Origin: Actinomycetes bacterium
Lineage (GTDB): Bacteria; Actinomycetota; Acidimicrobiia; Spongiisociales; UBA5794
DNA length: 13,763 bases
Direction: 5' to 3'
NCBI GenBank assembly: GCA_023336875.1
Contig: JAMBLH010000279.1
Location: forward strand, 1 to 13,763
The notes under the pieces were generated by a model. The model saw nothing but the letters and a program-made list of their open reading frames with translations, searched no databases and was not told the origin of the DNA. Made by a program: the position numbers and the translations under genes. Of this stretch, positions 13,425 through 13,763 are shown one piece after another. Position 1 is the first letter of the stretch. Every line of letters begins with the position of its first letter.

Positions 13425-13763
13425 CGCCTGACTCCTTCCGAGATATGGGTTCGCGTAGCGGGGGAGTGATAACCGCCGTCACTCGTTTGGCCTGAGGGCT
13501 CCACGCCATGATGGCGACCGCAATTGTGCCGAGGGCAATGGCGATGTTGCCCGGTTCGGTTGTGCTGAATGCAGCGAGCAGGCCAACCACTGGTACGACA
13601 ACTCGAAGTCCCCAGATGCCGATGCTGAAGCCCCGACCGTAGGCCCACGCGGAGACCATCGCGGTCGCCACGAGCACCCAATGCACAGCTTCCACGCCCA
13701 GGTACGCAGCGAACCCGACAAGAATCGGTGCAGCACCTGCGGTTGCGATGAGTGCACTTGGTA
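13411..13763 (-). CDS. Polytopic membrane protein, N-terminus beyond right edge
   Basis: The minus-strand frame is open from the right edge down to a stop at 13411-13413. A GTG at 13695 could start a 94-aa protein, but the 22 codons before it (ending VGFAAYLG) are in frame, strongly hydrophobic and continuous with the next helix, so the gene almost certainly begins outside the window. Four membrane segments are visible: one before the GTG, then VHWVLVATAMVSAWAYG, LRVVVPVVGLLAAF and IAIALGTIAVAIMAW. A basic cytoplasmic tail of about 28 residues (SPQAKRVTAV to DANR) follows. There is no recognised family. Its end overlaps the following membrane-protein gene by 14 bases, indicating a joint operon. 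Confidence 0.75.
   Translation of the reverse strand, partial: PSALIATAGAAPILVGFAAYLGVEAVHWVLVATAMVSAWAYGRGFSIGIWGLRVVVPVVGLLAAFSTTEPGNIAIALGTIAVAIMAWSPQAKRVTAVITPPLREPISRKESGDANR
13432..13437 (-). promoter_or_regulatory. Shine-Dalgarno for the Gly-rich membrane protein
   Basis: On the minus strand AAGGAG lies seven bases before the ATG at 13424, inside the end of the upstream gene. It fixes the start and allows re-initiation after the overlapping stop. Confidence 0.7.

Noticed and set aside
13411..13695. Complete 94-aa protein starting at GTG 13695
   Set aside because: The in-frame codons before the GTG are hydrophobic and open to the window edge, so the GTG is most likely internal.

Overview
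The window looks like chromosomal DNA of an actinomycete-type bacterium (Actinomycetota), moderately high in GC. It is densely coded, with many 1-8 bp overlaps (ATGA, GTGA, TGATG) and several GTG/TTG starts. The pointers are a stand-alone SRPBCC protein next to an ArsA/GET3-like ATPase, a zinc-type ROK sugar kinase and a complete type II fatty acid synthase (FAS-II) block. An uncultured, non-mycobacterial, non-streptomycete lineage such as an Acidimicrobiia relative would fit. That placement is an inference from style, not a measurement.

Layout. (1) 1-1223: a divergent pair. A partial conserved gene on the minus strand runs off the left edge, and a TetR/AcrR regulator lies on the plus strand. 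Between them is a compact control region with overlapping back-to-back -10 boxes and a perfect 12-bp palindrome at 547-558. (2) 1268-7341: a tightly packed plus-strand run of nine genes: epoxyqueuosine reductase QueG, a three-helix membrane protein, a metallophosphoesterase, a SAM methyltransferase, an SRPBCC protein, an ArsA-like ATPase, a 63-aa protein, a ROK kinase and a DUF1232 protein. (3) 7363-8535: an AlaC-type alanine aminotransferase with its own strong Shine-Dalgarno. (4) 8665-12941: fabD-fabH-fabG-acpP-fabF with intact active sites. (5) 13020-13763: two minus-strand membrane proteins convergent with fabF, the second running off the right edge.

How the genes work together. FabD loads malonyl onto AcpP, FabH starts chains, FabF elongates and FabG reduces; the dehydratase and enoyl reductase are not here. 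The run upstream has no single obvious pathway. Its most coherent core is SRPBCC protein - ArsA-like ATPase - 63-aa protein - ROK kinase - DUF1232, all joined by stop/start overlaps. This resembles, from memory, the mycobacterial Rv2185c-Rv2184c neighbourhood of unknown function.

Two non-coding spacers (8536-8664 and 12942-13019) hold degenerate 7-bp tandem repeats that appear to share one consensus, GTNSAC(A/G). In the second spacer the repeats flip strand at the midpoint, making a large inverted structure between convergent genes. This and the divergent control region at 523-590 are the most interesting non-coding signals. No tRNA, rRNA, CRISPR array, insertion sequence or phage gene was seen.
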